From Isoetes taiwanensis (lineage: Eukaryota > Streptophyta > Lycopodiopsida > Isoetales > Isoetaceae), in assembly GCA_021234155.1 (NCBI GenBank), contig JAJEKV010000020.1:10718346-10782345 (forward strand): a stretch of 64,000 bases of DNA, written 5' to 3'. The notes under the pieces were generated by a model. It saw only the letters and a program-made list of their open reading frames with translations, ran no database searches and had not been told where the DNA came from. A program made the translations under genes and the position numbers. Below, one piece after another: positions 10,361 through 22,919 of this stretch (positions within the stretch are counted from its first letter, which is position 1; each line of letters begins with the position of its first letter).

Positions 10361-10738
10361 AGGAACCTTGATCTAGGGACATGTGGAGAAGGAAAATCCA
10401 GTTGCCCAATAGGGTAGCCAAAGGATGGAAGAGTAGCAAAAGTATGGAGGATCCTGGCATTGGAAAGAATGGGAAGAATCATGAAAGGAAGTGGAAGAGG
10501 CAAATTCGTTGCAGACAATAGCAGTTGGTGAAGATGAGCAAACCAAGAATCGATTTGGTTGCTGCGCTCAGGAGGTCAAAAAAATTGGTTACGCAAGAAA
10601 TCTATAAGATTTTGGAAAACCGGGTCTTTGTCCAGTCAGGGATCCATGCTGGGAACATGCAACAAGGCTGGAGATGTGAATGGATGCACCTAGCGCTAAA
10701 GGGAGTGCAGTTAAGAAGATGGATTTTTTAATCTGAGA

Positions 10739-11215
10739 TTGAATCTATCCTTGGCCATAGATGTTCTTATAACACTGAGTTCCTGTCAAGAATATATGAA
10801 GAAGCAACAAGAGGATTTGTTTGGAGAAAAAGAGAAACCTATGGCTATCAAAATTGAAGAACGACGTGATTTTTTGAAGCATAAGAACATAATCAGTAAA
10901 GAAGATGAAGAAATTTCATCGTGTGTGAATGTTCCTATTATTAGTTCTTCTATAAAATTGATACATCATATTTCTGTAAAGAGGAAATATCTCCAACTTG
11001 AATCCATGGAATCTGGCAAGCGGTGGTTTATGCCACACCAAATTTATGAAGCCAGACTTCTAAATCTAAATTTATTGCCTCAAGAAGAGCTCAAAAGCAA
11101 TGGGAATGCAGATAAAGAGATAAACTCCACCTATGTACGAGCTAGAAAAATTTTGAAGGCTTATTCAAAGATTCGAGTCCCTTACGGATTGGATTATTTG
11201 CCTGGATCACATTAA
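10739..11215 (+). CDS. Unknown 158-aa ORF inside the short LTR element
   Basis: Lys/Glu-rich, helical product without zinc knuckle, protease, integrase or reverse transcriptase motifs. It could be worn gag or a captured gene fragment. The sequence does not decide which. Confidence 0.3.
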   Translation: MNLSLAIDVLITLSSCQEYMKKQQEDLFGEKEKPMAIKIEERRDFLKHKNIISKEDEEISSCVNVPIISSSIKLIHHISVKRKYLQLESMESGKRWFMPHQIYEARLLNLNLLPQEELKSNGNADKEINSTYVRARKILKAYSKIRVPYGLDYLPGSH

Positions 11216-11515
11216 GATAAATATATGCTGTAATAGTGTAGGAAGCACACTAGTTTAAAGCATATAGATAGGATTAAAGACATGGGCCCAATGTAATCTT
11301 GATCTTCGGATACAAGATTAAGGGGGAGAAATGTAGAGTTATGTAATCTTGCATCCTGAAGTCATGCATATAGTAGGCTAGTAAGACATGTAGGTATATG
11401 TTCAGGACATGAAATTTATTGCTTCAGATTTACAGCAAGAGGCTCTCCAGTTTGAGAGACATGCATGTACAAGGGAGTACAAGGCTGTCTAGATGGTGCA
11501 CTGATGCTACACAGT

Positions 11516-11525
11516 AAGGGGGAGA
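11516..11525 (+). promoter_or_regulatory. Polypurine tract
   Basis: AAGGGGGAGA stands five bases before the start of the 3' LTR at 11531, as expected for plus-strand priming. A similar AAGGGGGAGA occurs near 11320. Confidence 0.65.
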
Positions 11526-11538
11526 TAAGCTGTTGAAG

Positions 11539-14500
11539 TGAAGTGAAGTGAATTGTATTACGCCTTTTGGGAGGCCTCTCAGGCCTATAAGACGAGAAAA
11601 TTTAATTTACATCATAAAAGCTCTCACTCCAAGTTTCCTCTTCTTCTAACAATGTATTCACATCTTTTGTACATCTCTCTCTTAGTTGTAGTGTCTCAAT
11701 TAAGAAAGATCCAATTTTGTTTCCATCCAATTTAAAGAAAGTATCCAGGTCAGGTGCATGTGTGCAATGTCTATCTCGGATCATGCTATATGCTGGGCAT
11801 CTAAGTATGACATGTTCTTCATCTTCGATGTCATCTTTACCGCATACCTTGCAGCACCTTAGATGTCTTGGAATAGTTCCCCAACGTCCAACTTCCACTC
11901 CAAGATGGTGCGAACTCAACCGTATTCTGCTGATGGTGTGCCTTTTTTTCATGGATATATTCTCCCTTAAGTATGCAGCAGTCTCTAGTGAGGTATTCAT
12001 ATGCATCCTGTATAGTAACATCTTCGTTTTTGGATTTATCCAAAGTCTCCTATTAACCTTTGCATGAACCCATGCCCTCAAGTGATCATTGTGGGGTATA
12101 TCTTCCCATGTAATGTCCCATTTAGCAAACCATTTAAGAACATCGAGCAAGCCATCCCTTATTTTCCGTGCTCAACATGGCATGATGGGGAATGTGTGCT
12201 ATTCATTTTCTTGACCCTATTCAAGTATTTAATGCACTTGAGCGAGCCTCTCCTTCAAAGCGGCATAAGGCCACACTTTCGGCCCGGCATCATCGGGTAG
12301 GGGTGTTTGTGCCTTTACTCCTAGCTCCGATCTTAAGAATTTCTTGTGTACTTGCTCTACGTCTTCCCATAAGCATTGTGATAATCCCCGGCCCCAAATT
12401 TCAGCTCCATAAAGTATTGTACTTTGTACCAAATACCCTCATATAGCTTGCTCTTAAGAGCCCACGCCCAAATATGGGACTTCCTGCATGTGCTTTGCAT
12501 TGAGTAAAGCGCTTTTAGCCCGCTTTCCACCCTTTGTGTTATGCATGCATTCCATTTATGATTTCTGCTTATAACAAGCCCCAGGTATTTGTATGCCTCG
12601 CATGTCTCCACTAGATCTTCCTTATATTTAAAACTAGATACTTGCCTGAGAGCTCCAACCGTCATGATCTTCGTTTTTTCCAAATTGACTTGCATCCCTG
12701 TCCTATCACAGAAAGTGACCAGATGATCCAGTAGCTGTTGCATGTGTATCTGTGAGCGTGCAAAAAGCACAACATCATCCGCATACAGAAGCAATTGGAT
12801 GACATACCCATACATCTCTGTACCTCCATCACAATTGTCTTTCAGCCAATCTTCAAGACTGTCTATAAAAAGACCAAAAATCGTAGGAGACAGAGGGCAT
12901 CCCTGTTTCACGCCAATGTTGCTTTCCGTCATATCTGATATGTCTAATTTGAAAGGCATAGATAGCTGCACCAATACTCTTTCATATAATATCTGCACTG
13001 CATGTGTCAGCTGTTTGGGTATCTGTAAATATTCCATTCTTTCCCACAACTTGTTCCGTGGAACTTTATCAAACGCTTTACGGAAGTCAATAAAAGCAAC
13101 ATACACTGGTTTTTTGGTGCCTTTTACTGTATCAAATATGCATTTTAGTGTGAGCAGGTGATCTAATGTAGTCATATTTGCACGGAATCCTGCCTGGGTC
13201 TTAGCTCTCTTATCATTATGTTCAGCCCATACACTGATTTTCTTCTCTACTATGCTAGCAAAAAGCTTGGAAAATAGATTACTTACCATGAGAGTACGAT
13301 AATTATTGTCGTCCAGCATAGATCCACTCTTGTGTATGGGGACAATTCTGTTAAGTTGCCAATCCTGAGGGAATCCCTGCTGCATCGCTATGTTGAACAT
13401 GCGCGTTATTACTGCATACATACTCTTCCCGGCCCATTTGAGATGCTCTGCGCTCATCATGTTCTGATCCTTTGCTTTGCCATTTGCAAGTTTGCTTATG
13501 CCTTCCGCTATGTCCTCTTGGTGAAGACCAAATCAGATTTAAACTTTTTAGCGTTCCTTGGTTATTAGCATCATAGTATAAATTTGTTTCACTTGTCTCC
13601 AAAGCTCACCGCGAGATAGGAAGATCTTTATGTTTGTGCTTCTTCATATTTTTCCAATATGTTTTCGGGTCTGCATAACATTGTTGAACCAAAAGTTCCT
13701 GCTTAGACAAGATAAAATGTCTTTTCTTTTGCCGAACAATTTTTTGGTATTTATTTCTCATAATTTTCTTGCTTTCTCCATGGCTGTTTTTCCATTGTTT
13801 TTTGGCTGCCTGGCATTCACCATCATACCATGATTTACAGGGAAGTCCCTTTTTTACCCGATCTGGCATACAATGATGTATAGCATCTGCAATTATCTGG
13901 ATCAACTGATTGTGCATACCTGTAACATTATCATCCCAAATGCTTTGTTCGATTTGCTCTTCTACATATGTTCTATATGCCTCTGTCATAGCTGGCCTGA
14001 TCATAGAAAGAGGTTGTGGAGCAGCATTTTTCACATGGGCTGGCAGTTTACACATACCCAAGGAGAATGTCAGTGATGCATGATCTGATTCCAGGTTTTC
14101 TCCACCAACTTCGAAGTCTGCTATTAATTCCAGCGCATTTTGTGATATGAGCAGATAATCAACCACACTCTTTGATCTGCATGTACAAGCTTTAGAGTTA
14201 GGAAAGCGATCTATTCCATTACATACCAGGAGTTTGGCATTTGTGCAAAGATTTAACAGTTGGCGACCGGATTTTGTGATTATTGGATCATCGGATAGTC
14301 TATTCCAGCCTAGCTTAGCAATTTCTGAACTCTCCATCGATTTAAACCATATGGGATCCTCTTCCCATGTGTGTATGGTTGCTTGTGTGCTTCCTGTTCT
14401 CCCATTGAAATCGCCTACTAATATGACAGTCCCCTGCATCTGATATCCCATAACATCTTGTTCTAATTCAAAGAATATGTCTTCAGCCGTAGCTCCATTT

Positions 14501-14774
14501 ACATATGCCTGTTTATGCCTTGGTGCGAAGTAGCATGCTGCCATGTATATCATACTGTTTTGTTGCTTTATCCGCATCCAAATATACTGATTATTTATAT
14601 CTTTCTTGGCAGCCATCACTACATCTGTATACTCATCTCGGACATAGCATGCCACACCGCCATTTCCAATATCCATATCTGTAAATCTTTTGTTCTTTAC
14701 TGATGCTAGCAATGTAAATCCTTCTATGTCAGGTAGTGCATATAATTCATGCTCCTTAGTTTCTAGAAAACACA
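11539..14774 (-). mobile_element. LINE (APE-type non-LTR retrotransposon), 5' truncated
   Basis: Minus-strand non-LTR element. In element order: an APE endonuclease ORF (14799-13606) with LETK, GDFNGR and SDHASL catalytic blocks; a reverse transcriptase ORF (13460-12357) with FIDFRKAFDKVPR, GVKQGCPLSP and YADDVVLFA; a short ORF with YGAEIWG (12432-12229); and a C-terminal ORF (12150-11602) with a Cys-His finger CKVCG..H....C. Reading-frame changes separate these four ORFs (near 13.55, 12.4 and 12.2 kb), so this copy is dead. The 3' end is not poly(A) but a (CTTCA)n tail, seen as GAAGT repeats at 11535-11551. The RT wording is closer to CR1/Dualen-like clades than to plant L1. It is nested inside an LTR. 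Confidence 0.85.
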
Positions 14775-14950
14775 GAGAGGTTGATTTGGTAAGATCCATA
14801 TCGATGACATGGACATCCTAATAGTCACCCTCTTGGTAGAAGACATGTCTGTAACCAAGAGATACATTCTTGGTTAACTATTTATAGCCACGGTTGGGGC
14901 TATTCCAACCAATCTCTTCAATACATTCTATTCAGTTTTGTGACACTCCC

Positions 14951-15790
14951 ATATCTTATTTTTTAGTTTAAGAGCTTTGCGACCTTTGGAAACACAAGGC
15001 CCCCAAAAATGAACCAATATGATTTTCTTTTTATGGTTTATTGGTGAAAACCGAATCCATAAATCAGTACATGTTAGTGGGTTCAAAAGTTTACAAACCA
15101 TGTCTAGTTATCTAATATGGTTCATCAACATATTTTTCTAAAGTGATAAGCCAATATTGTTTTGTGACATGGCATTGAAACATGGCAATTTTAATTGGTC
15201 TCTGTAATAACTTAAATTATATGATATATACTATTGTTTAATATGTCAAGTTTGGTAGACTGATATTTGGTCATATCTATCTTCTTCAGTATATTGACAT
15301 GGTAATTTTAAGTGCATAATTATCATGATGCTTTCCAGTGGTTACTTATCATCATACTTTACAGTGATTAATCACTAATACACAACGTAGTTTTTATAGC
15401 AACTTAAAATATATGATACGAACTAATACTTAGTATCAAGTTTAATGGAATGGTATTTAATCGCATCTATCTCCCTTGGTATATTGACTTGGTAAATTAT
15501 TCAAATATGGTCAGCATATAACGTGGCAAATTGACATGGTTTAACTTTGTTAGTATGATTTTTTTTCTATGATTTAAAATAGTTAACCAATACGATTTCA
15601 AAATGATATACGTATACCTAATTTTTAATATATAATATTTAATAGTGCTTCCTGTAAGAAATCGATTGATATGATATTGAAGCATGATATTTGACCTTAA
15701 TATATTAGCACAATAAAATGCTTCAAAACATGTTTGATTAGAAAGTAAGATGTACGTAATGTTTCATTATATAAGACAATCTTACTTTGA
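14951..15790. repeat. AT-rich region with ~190-bp degenerate tandem repeats
   Basis: A segment containing AATATATGATA..GTATATTGAC-TGGTAA recurs at about 15211-15310 and 15402-15500, suggesting worn tandem units of about 190 bp. No gene is seen. Confidence 0.4.
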
Positions 15791-15794
15791 AATT

Positions 15795-15922
15795 GATCAT
15801 TGTTTTTAATTAGGCGAGAGAGAAGACCAGAAACACAAGATCATTGTTTTTAATTAGGCGAGAGAGAAGACCAGAAACACAAGGTCCTTATCAGAAACAC
15901 AAGGTCCTTATCAGGTGAATGG
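15795..15922. repeat. Tandem duplications (44 bp x2, then 20 bp x2)
   Basis: A 44-bp unit starting GATCATTGTTTTTAATTAGG occupies 15795-15838 and 15839-15882. It is followed by two copies of AAGGTCCTTATCAGAAACAC-like sequence. The copies are nearly identical and so recent. Confidence 0.85.
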
Positions 15923-16019
15923 TGCTCTACATTATTATGCAAAGATGTATTATCTTGTGTTCTTCCTTTAAAATCACTGCATTGTTCCTCTTCTGTGACT
16001 CCAATGATTTGGAGAAACT

Positions 16020-16918
16020 GTCACATCTCAGACTCGTACCATCTTTAGTGGCAGTGTTTGACTCTTTGGCAAAGCTGCTAGGAGAACCAACGTTTTAGCA
16101 GATGCATCATCAATACCACCAACGTTATTTTCACTTCTTGATTTGGCATCTTCCTTAGCAACCTCTAAAACCTCTAGCTGTTACATTAGAAGACCATTTG
16201 TTTTGTCTGGGATCTGATCTGCTCCAACAAATTTTTCAACTGCCTCTGCCCCAGAATTTGGAGAAATGGCAATACCAAGCTCCAACGTTTGAAGGACAAC
16301 TGCAGAAATTCCAATGGGTGAATAAGACAGATAGGGCAGATCAGCTTGAGTTACATATTCTGCTTTGTCACTGTTAGAATTTTGTCCCGTTGAAATGGCA
16401 TAAGGTAATAATTTTCCATCTTTGCACAGTGTTCCATGTTCCATGACCTTCACATTCCAGTCCTTTTTGGTGGCGCGGGTTGACTCTTTTGGAAAAGTTA
16501 TGGTAGAATTATAGCATACGCATGACCACTGCAACCAACAATATTTTATTTTTTGATTTGACGTCTTCCTCGGCAAGCCCTAAATGCTCTGATTCTTTGC
16601 CTAAACCACTGTTTGTTAATGAATCTGTGTCTAGATCTGCTGATTTACCTTTGCATCTTGCATCTCGCGGGCTTTGGAGAAATCACAATGCCGAACTTCA
16701 ATTTTTGAGAGACACAAGCAGAGATTCTGACCGGTGAAGGTGGATGAGCTTGAGATATAAATTTTGCTTTGCAAGTTGTCGGAATCTTGCATCATTGAGA
16801 TGGCATGAGGCGATAATTTTCTATCTTTGCACAGTGACTTCCTATGATCCATGACTGCCCAAAATTTTGGCAATGAAACTTTAAACTTTAGGCTGAAGAA
16901 AAAAACAAAATCAGACAT
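16020..16918 (-). pseudogene. Tandemly duplicated exon-like unit (~370 bp), unknown
   Basis: Minus-strand open stretches at 16181-16576 (131 codons) and 16631-16918 (95 codons) share blocks in order: VM[ED]H..LCKD.KL.P.AIS, then a middle block, ending before ADLDTD/ADQIPDK and a KEDAKS/EEDVKS block. A third partial unit reaches 16020. DNA similarity between units is low but protein blocks persist, so the duplication is old. I do not recognise the protein. Stops and frame changes between units suggest a decayed multi-exon gene. Confidence 0.4.
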
Positions 16919-16919
16919 G

Positions 16920-18134
16920 TAGGATACTTAAGATATGACAATCTGCCATATGTTGCTTCCGAGAAGTATTAAAATGCTGTAAAGCTAGAGCTAAACAGCG
17001 TGTTTGAGTCTCCAAGCAGGAAGAATCAAACTTGATTGGCGGAGTCGCCCTCTAGAGAGAGGTCAAGATTCCATCCCATAGATGTTCAATGCGGGGCAGA
17101 AGATTCGCTGGTAGAGGCTTTGAGAATGGAGAACGCTTTTATTGTTTCTGTACAAGATCCAAGCATATGAACCAATATCTCCTCAAGGACCTGCAAAAGA
17201 CCAAGATTAAATATATAATCATATGAAGCTGGCCAGTGCATATGCTTGTTAAGCATCCTTGAATGATACTTACATTAAATAGCTACAGAGACTCATTTTG
17301 GGTATATGCTCGTGTGTGTAAGCTGCTACAGTATCTAGAACTCTGCAATTATATCAGCAATCTCATTATATGAAGAAGCATCTAATCATTTTCTACTCTT
17401 GCCTAGCTTCTGCAAACATTCACACAAATTCAAAATTTTCCATGTTTACCGCACATACCTTGTGAGTGTTCCAAATACTGGTCCTTCAGATGGATTACCG
17501 AGAAGAGATAAAATTAGAAACCTGCCGTTAGTGAAACTACATAAAATACATGAAAAGCAGCTAATGAATATTTTAAATGAGAATTGCAATTACGTACCTA
17601 GTGGCTACTGATAGGACATTTTTCATGTAACATGAGTTGTCAGTTTCACTTAGACAATAAAAGCTGGTGGAACTGTTTGAACTTAACCTCCTATTCCTAT
17701 TGGTAACCAGTGTTGTCGAAGTGTCTGTTTCGGCTTGCTTAAAAAGACTCGCAACTGCATAGCCCAGTAATTCTAAAAACTGCTTAGGTTATAATACTAT
17801 CTAGATGGAACTGCAAGGAAAGATTTGGACGATTCTTACCATGGATCCGGCCGTCAGAAGCACAAAATTTGGTGCAGATCATCCACGACAAGGATTCCAT
17901 AGTTGTATAGCATCGAATAGGTTAACCGCTGGCTTAGTGCGCCTGGGCGGAGCGGAACCCTAACCAACGGATTTAGGGTTTGCATTTTCATACAGTAATT
18001 ATTTTCATACATACAGAAATTAAATTGTGACATTTTAACAAAGTAATCATAGAGATACATTGCTCAAAATAAATCAGAAGGTCCGGTAGTCCACTAGGTA
18101 CTTGATGAGCTCAAACAATAGATTGAATTAAATC
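16920..18134. other. Noncoding region
   Basis: No convincing gene, RNA or repeat recognised. Confidence 0.4.
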
Positions 18135-18149
18135 AATAAATGTGAGATG

Positions 18150-19352
18150 GATCGGGGAGAGGATGGCCGTTAACGCTTCTTGGCGCCTTCACGGCTAGGG
18201 CGGTGGCAGGGAAAGGGGCCGCCCCTAATCCTTGCTTTCGGCACTGCGGTGGTTTACTTCTTCCTCAAATTCAGGATCTGCTGCTAGCGTAAGGGTTTTT
18301 GGTGATCTAGTGTTTTCAGATTCTGCTTCAATGTGGCTGCGTTTTTCCGGTTTCTTGAAGCCTCTTCATGGCGGCCTCTCCAGCCCTCTCTAATTATCCA
18401 CTAACGTGGATCTACTCTCGATGTTTATGGTTCGGTAAGCACCGTGATTTTCCATAAATCATTCTTTCTTTATGGATGCACACCGAAATGGCGCAGATTG
18501 CCTATAAGGTAGAGTAAAAAAGATGCAGGGCTTTGAGAGAAGATGTTTCAAATTTCCAGTTAATTAGCGGTTTTGATTCTTAATCCAGTGCATTATGCTA
18601 GAAGCCTTTCCTTCCTCTTGCTCTTTTCCTACTAAGCGGAAAGGTGTAGAGTTGATTCTTGGAAAAGAAGAAGAAAAAAGATTAGCCTGACCCTTCAGAT
18701 TTTTTGATGAGATAAGAACCGGGTTTAGATTGCCGGAGCTAGGATTGGACTATTTGAGATCTTAGAGCTAGGGAATTTCGAAGCGGGATGAAGCTTATAT
18801 ATCTTGAGCCTGACTTTAGGGAGGAGTCTAGTAGTCTGGGCTTTTTGGGTCTAGTACATGGTGACCGATTCACATCCCGGCAATGCAAAGATATCCGATG
18901 GTTACATTCCTAACAATGCAAAGCATCTTTCTGGTACATTCGGTGTTGATCAATCTGCCGAGAATGGGTTATTTGGGTCGTGTTAGCTTCTCTGGGCAAT
19001 GGAGATTGCTCATGATTTCTTCATGCCTTTTTCCATTCATCTCTATTCTTGCAAGAGGTGGTTCATAGAACATTCAAGGTATATTTGTAGCTTGAGGAAA
19101 ATTTATATTTGTCTCCCTAGTATTCCTCTAGCCGAAGATGTTGATTACGATCTCATAGTACTAGCTAGGGCTGGATGAAGAGGTTGAGAAAAAATTATGA
19201 GTACCAAGTTTGAGATATTATATTTGATCCATAAGGGATCCTCTGTACTTCAAGATTATTTGATCCTCGCGGGATCTTTCTGATGTAATTCTTCCTATCT
19301 GAATATAAATTTATCTTTCCTTCAAAAAAAAAAAAATAAAAAAAAAAAAATA
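18150..19352 (+). mobile_element. Poly(A) retroposon with 15-bp target duplication
   Basis: The 15-mer AATAAATGTGAGATG flanks the insert exactly (18135-18149 and 19353-19367). The insert ends in an A-rich tail (19324-19352) and begins with a GC-richer GATCGGGGAGAGGATGG leader. These are hallmarks of L1-mediated retrotransposition. No ORF above 80 codons is present, so it is either an internally deleted LINE (5' leader plus 3' UTR) or a processed copy of an unrecognised transcript. The AATATAAATTTATCTTTCC sequence before the tail is plant LINE-like. Confidence 0.8.
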
Positions 19353-19372
19353 AATAAATGTGAGATGACTCA

Positions 19373-19558
19373 GGGTGCTTTCCCATGGGCAGAAAACCTC
19401 CAGGTTTTCTGAAGGTCTGGTCTGCTTTTCAGATGTTCCCATGAGCTGAGAACTGGAGTGGCTGAGGTTAAGAACCTCATTTAGAAAATAATCCCGACGA
19501 ATACTTTTGGACCAGGGCCTGACCTCATCCAAGTCCGGCCGTCCATGGGAAAGCACCC
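19373..19558. mobile_element. 186-bp MITE, 16-bp TIR, TSD TCA
   Basis: The perfect 16-bp terminal inverted repeat GGGTGCTTTCCCATGG opens at 19373 and closes at 19558. TCA stands on both sides (19370-19372 and 19559-19561). Size, 3-bp duplication and GGG start suggest a Tourist/PIF-Harbinger-like MITE. It lies three bases from the preceding retroposon's target duplication. Confidence 0.75.
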
Positions 19559-19561
19559 TCA

Positions 19562-21260
19562 GTGTTGCACAAGTTTCTCGGAACCTTAGATGCTATGAGG
19601 TGGCAGTCCTTTCCTTTCTTAATTTGTTTGATCTGACATTTATTGCTTGTTCTTTGAGTTTGATATGACATTCATATTTCATAACTTGTGCTTCGACGAT
19701 TAATTGTAATTCTCATCTTCCTTTTCATGTTGTTTGCATTCGGTTCAGGCATATTCTACATATTTCAAAAGGAAGTATCTATTACATCTTGCAATTTTCC
19801 ATTCATTCAAACTATACATAGGCCTACCAACTTCACATTTGTTAGGAAAAAACTAAAGCTTCAAACCTAGGTCTCTATTGACGCCATAGTCAAACAAAAA
19901 GGAGGAAAGGAAGGGGGGTGATTTGGATTCGAATTTCGCCCCCTGCCCCCAATAGTTAAAGGGATTAAAAGTTAATGTTATTGAAGGCATGTAATCAAGA
20001 CTATTTTTCTTTGTACTTTCGCCGTATTCCCCCGTATATAAGGTATTTAGACGTCATCGACCATGGTCCGGGGAGGTTAAAATAAGCCAAGAAGTATGGG
20101 CTTTAAAAAATGCAATGGTTTCGACCGTGGGAAACAATTTGTCTCAAGGCAACTTTGGGTGGTCACTTACCCAAGATTTTTAACCATGAGAAATGAACTT
20201 TAAGGTTTTTCTAGGGAAGCCCTTGAGCCACAATTGCAAGGTTCAATCATGCAAGGTCACACGATATCCGGCTTTTTATGAGCCATCGCAACGGGGCAAA
20301 TTTGGAACCTGTGCTGGCTCTAAGGTTTTTTGTTCTCCCTCTTGGGGTATCTCTTGAAACCCTCAAGGGAAACCTGCACGTAAGCTCTCGACCATTTCAA
20401 AGGTAGGGAGGCCTATCAAAACCTAAACCCTACAGATTTAGTAGGGTTTAAGTATTGGGGCACCAAAACAGCTCCGTTTGTTACTCCACCATTCAAATGG
20501 TAGCTCATGCCCCAAGAAACGTCCTCCCCAAAGGAAAAAAAAGGACATCCACGGCACGGATATGCCAACGGTTAAAAAAATGATACCGCACGGATTTAAA
20601 AATGATGTTTTAGTTCTTACATTGGTTTCTGACAGAAAAAACTACCTGCAATAGCTGGACAATCTTTTGAGAGGTCAACTTGGAGAACAATATGAAAATG
20701 CAACTGATCTGATCAATATTCTATATTGGAAGATGGAATGCAACCTAATGATCAAGGGTTGCTTTCCTATCATAATTTGGATGAACAAAAACAGCATGAT
20801 GAGGAAACATGTTGCATAATATAAATTTGTAAAATTTTCACATGGATAATTACATACACACCTGCAATATATGACCTAGACAACGTTGTATAATACAAAA
20901 GTCTCCTTTCCTAAGTAATAACAGATTTGGACTATGAGTAGCAAATGCTAAGGAGATTTTTGCAAAGACTGTGCTTAGTCCTACTATTCTACCATATTAG
21001 AATTACAATACTTATATGTCTAGGCATAACAAACATATCTGACCAAAACCAAACAAATACAGAGAAACCTTTTGCCTGCTCGTTTGCATCATTCCTTGCT
21101 TGGCAAATGGCATTTTGACAACCTGCAAGATAACGTTACAGTTTAAGGATATATAATCTCAGTTATGCCAAAAAAGACAGAATGAGCAAGGTTTTGCAAG
21201 CAACTTCTAGATTTTTTTTTTAATCATCATAAGCTGCAAACTTAGCTAGTGACATATTCT
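19562..21260. other. Noncoding region
   Basis: No gene recognised. AAACCCTAC/GTAGGGTTT at about 20423-20450 forms a small stem. Confidence 0.35.
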
Positions 21261-21266
21261 GTCGCA

Positions 21267-21387
21267 GCAACGGCCATGTGCTTCACTCCTATAATCCACT
21301 GGGTCAATGCTCCAGACATTTTTTGGCATAGCAACGGACATGTGCTTCACTTCTATTATCCACTGGGTCAATGCTCCAGACATCATA
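21267..21387. repeat. 64-bp tandem duplication
   Basis: GCAACGGCCATGTGCTTCAC opens a unit at 21267 that repeats from 21331 with few differences, each ending CACTGGGTCAATGCTCCAGACAT. Confidence 0.85.
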
Positions 21388-22384
21388 AGAATCCTAAACA
21401 CTATTCCCACGTCCTAAGCATCCTAGACACTATTCACAGTCAATGCCTCTTGTGTTTACCCCTCAATATTCCATGCTGGCTATAAATCATGCCTTCAGCT
21501 AAACTTTGTGGTTGACATAAGAGTAAATCAGCGCTGCAAATAGGCAATATGTCAGGGCCTCAAAATGAATCTGACGCAAAGAAAAACTGAAGCATGATGA
21601 TTGCACGCTGCAGGAATTATTGCCTTCATTGGATGCTTCAGATGTGAAAAAGATGTCCAAGGCTTGACTGTCTTTGATCAGTCAAATGAAGTATGATCGT
21701 CGGGCACACGTTTTGAGTATGATTGAAAATGACTGAAAAGATCCTGCATCCTAAGAGCCCAAGATGAGGCACATGGACTATCTTCACATATCTTGCATTG
21801 TATATATCCAAAGTGAGGCAGATGGGCTATCTTACACAATAATCTAACGTATGGAAAAAGTTATCCTTCCTCCCTCTCCATTAGCTATGCAAATCTCTGT
21901 TAGTTATGTGAAAAACACTAAGATTTATAGCATTATGTGGAAAACATTAAAGATTTATAATAGTGGAAGGTCTATAGGCATGTACAATTGGGACTTGCAT
22001 TTCTTTCATCACATGCTAAACGAATTAACTAAAGGTAAAAACCTCTCATATATATTGTAGTGAGTGAGATTATGCATGAAAAAGGCGAATAAAAAGGCTT
22101 TTGCACTGAGGAAAGATAATGCACCATATCAGACATCCTATTTGAAGTAAAAAAAAAAAATCAAGTATTATTGAAGGCCTCCTTGCTAATACACAATAGG
22201 CAAAACATCCTTACTACTTTTGAAAATTGAGGTTGGTTCCTTGCCCACATTTTGCAGAGATGGTTTGACACTTTGATACTAGCAAAGAAAAAGAAGTGGG
22301 ACAAAATTCTGGAGGAAAGTGCAAGTTAAAAAAAAATAAAAATAAAAAACTAAATCAAATGATTCGTGTGGTTGGATAATTTAC

Positions 22385-22651
22385 CTACTCAAATTTAAAG
22401 ACATCGAGATACCTCCTATATCTTTCTATCCAAAGATGGATCACCTTGACCAAAAACCTTGATGCTTGGCCTGATTGCCCCCAGCAAAAACTTGATTTGA
22501 TCTCTGATGCGACATTACCCCTTAGAATTGGCGTAGAAATAACAGTATGTTCTACATACCGTCCCTCTTCTATAGAGCTAATAGAATTTCTAATGGAAGA
22601 AAACTCAGTCCATTTCAAGAGTGAAGGGACGATGGAGTTGGGAGAGCTCAA
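22385..22651 (-). CDS. Unknown 88-aa ORF
   Basis: Minus-strand open frame starting MSSPNSIVPSLLKWTEFSSI, moderately rich in Ser and Ile, with a weakly basic C-terminus (WIERYRRYLDVF). A + strand frame (22446-22691) overlaps it. The sequence does not say which strand, if either, is coding. No family recognised. Confidence 0.2.
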   Translation of the reverse strand: MSSPNSIVPSLLKWTEFSSIRNSISSIEEGRYVEHTVISTPILRGNVASEIKSSFCWGQSGQASRFLVKVIHLWIERYRRYLDVFKFE

Positions 22652-22919
22652 GGTTCGATTTCAAATTCCATGGAGAGAAACTGCGCAATAAAGAGAAACG
22701 TAGACGACACACACGACTAAAGTATTCCCGCAGGGGCGAGAGGGAATGTCGCATGCATCTGCACATGCGGCGTTCGACACGAAAACCAACACCCTCTCAT
22801 TTTAATAAAGAAGATTAACAAGCATAGCGAATAACCACATAAAAAAACCTTAGCATCTTTGCAAAACATAATATGGTTCTCTAACTAATAAGAAGAGCAC
22901 GATAGAATACAAAATTTGT

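Larger units (their letters stand above)
10172..14945 (+). mobile_element. Short non-autonomous LTR retrotransposon (copia-like PBS) with nested LINE
   Basis: Direct LTRs of about 177 bp flank a ~1.2-kb interior. The 5' LTR is 10172-10348. The 3' LTR is split by a LINE, with a few bases at 11531-11538 and the rest at about 14775-14945. The target duplication CTCCC is exact on both sides (10167-10171 and 14946-14950). The interior has a primer-binding site for initiator Met-tRNA, no reverse transcriptase or integrase, and a purine tract just before the 3' LTR. Two ORFs of unknown function lie at 10525-10731 and 10739-11215. The two LTRs differ at many positions, so it is an old copy. Confidence 0.8.
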
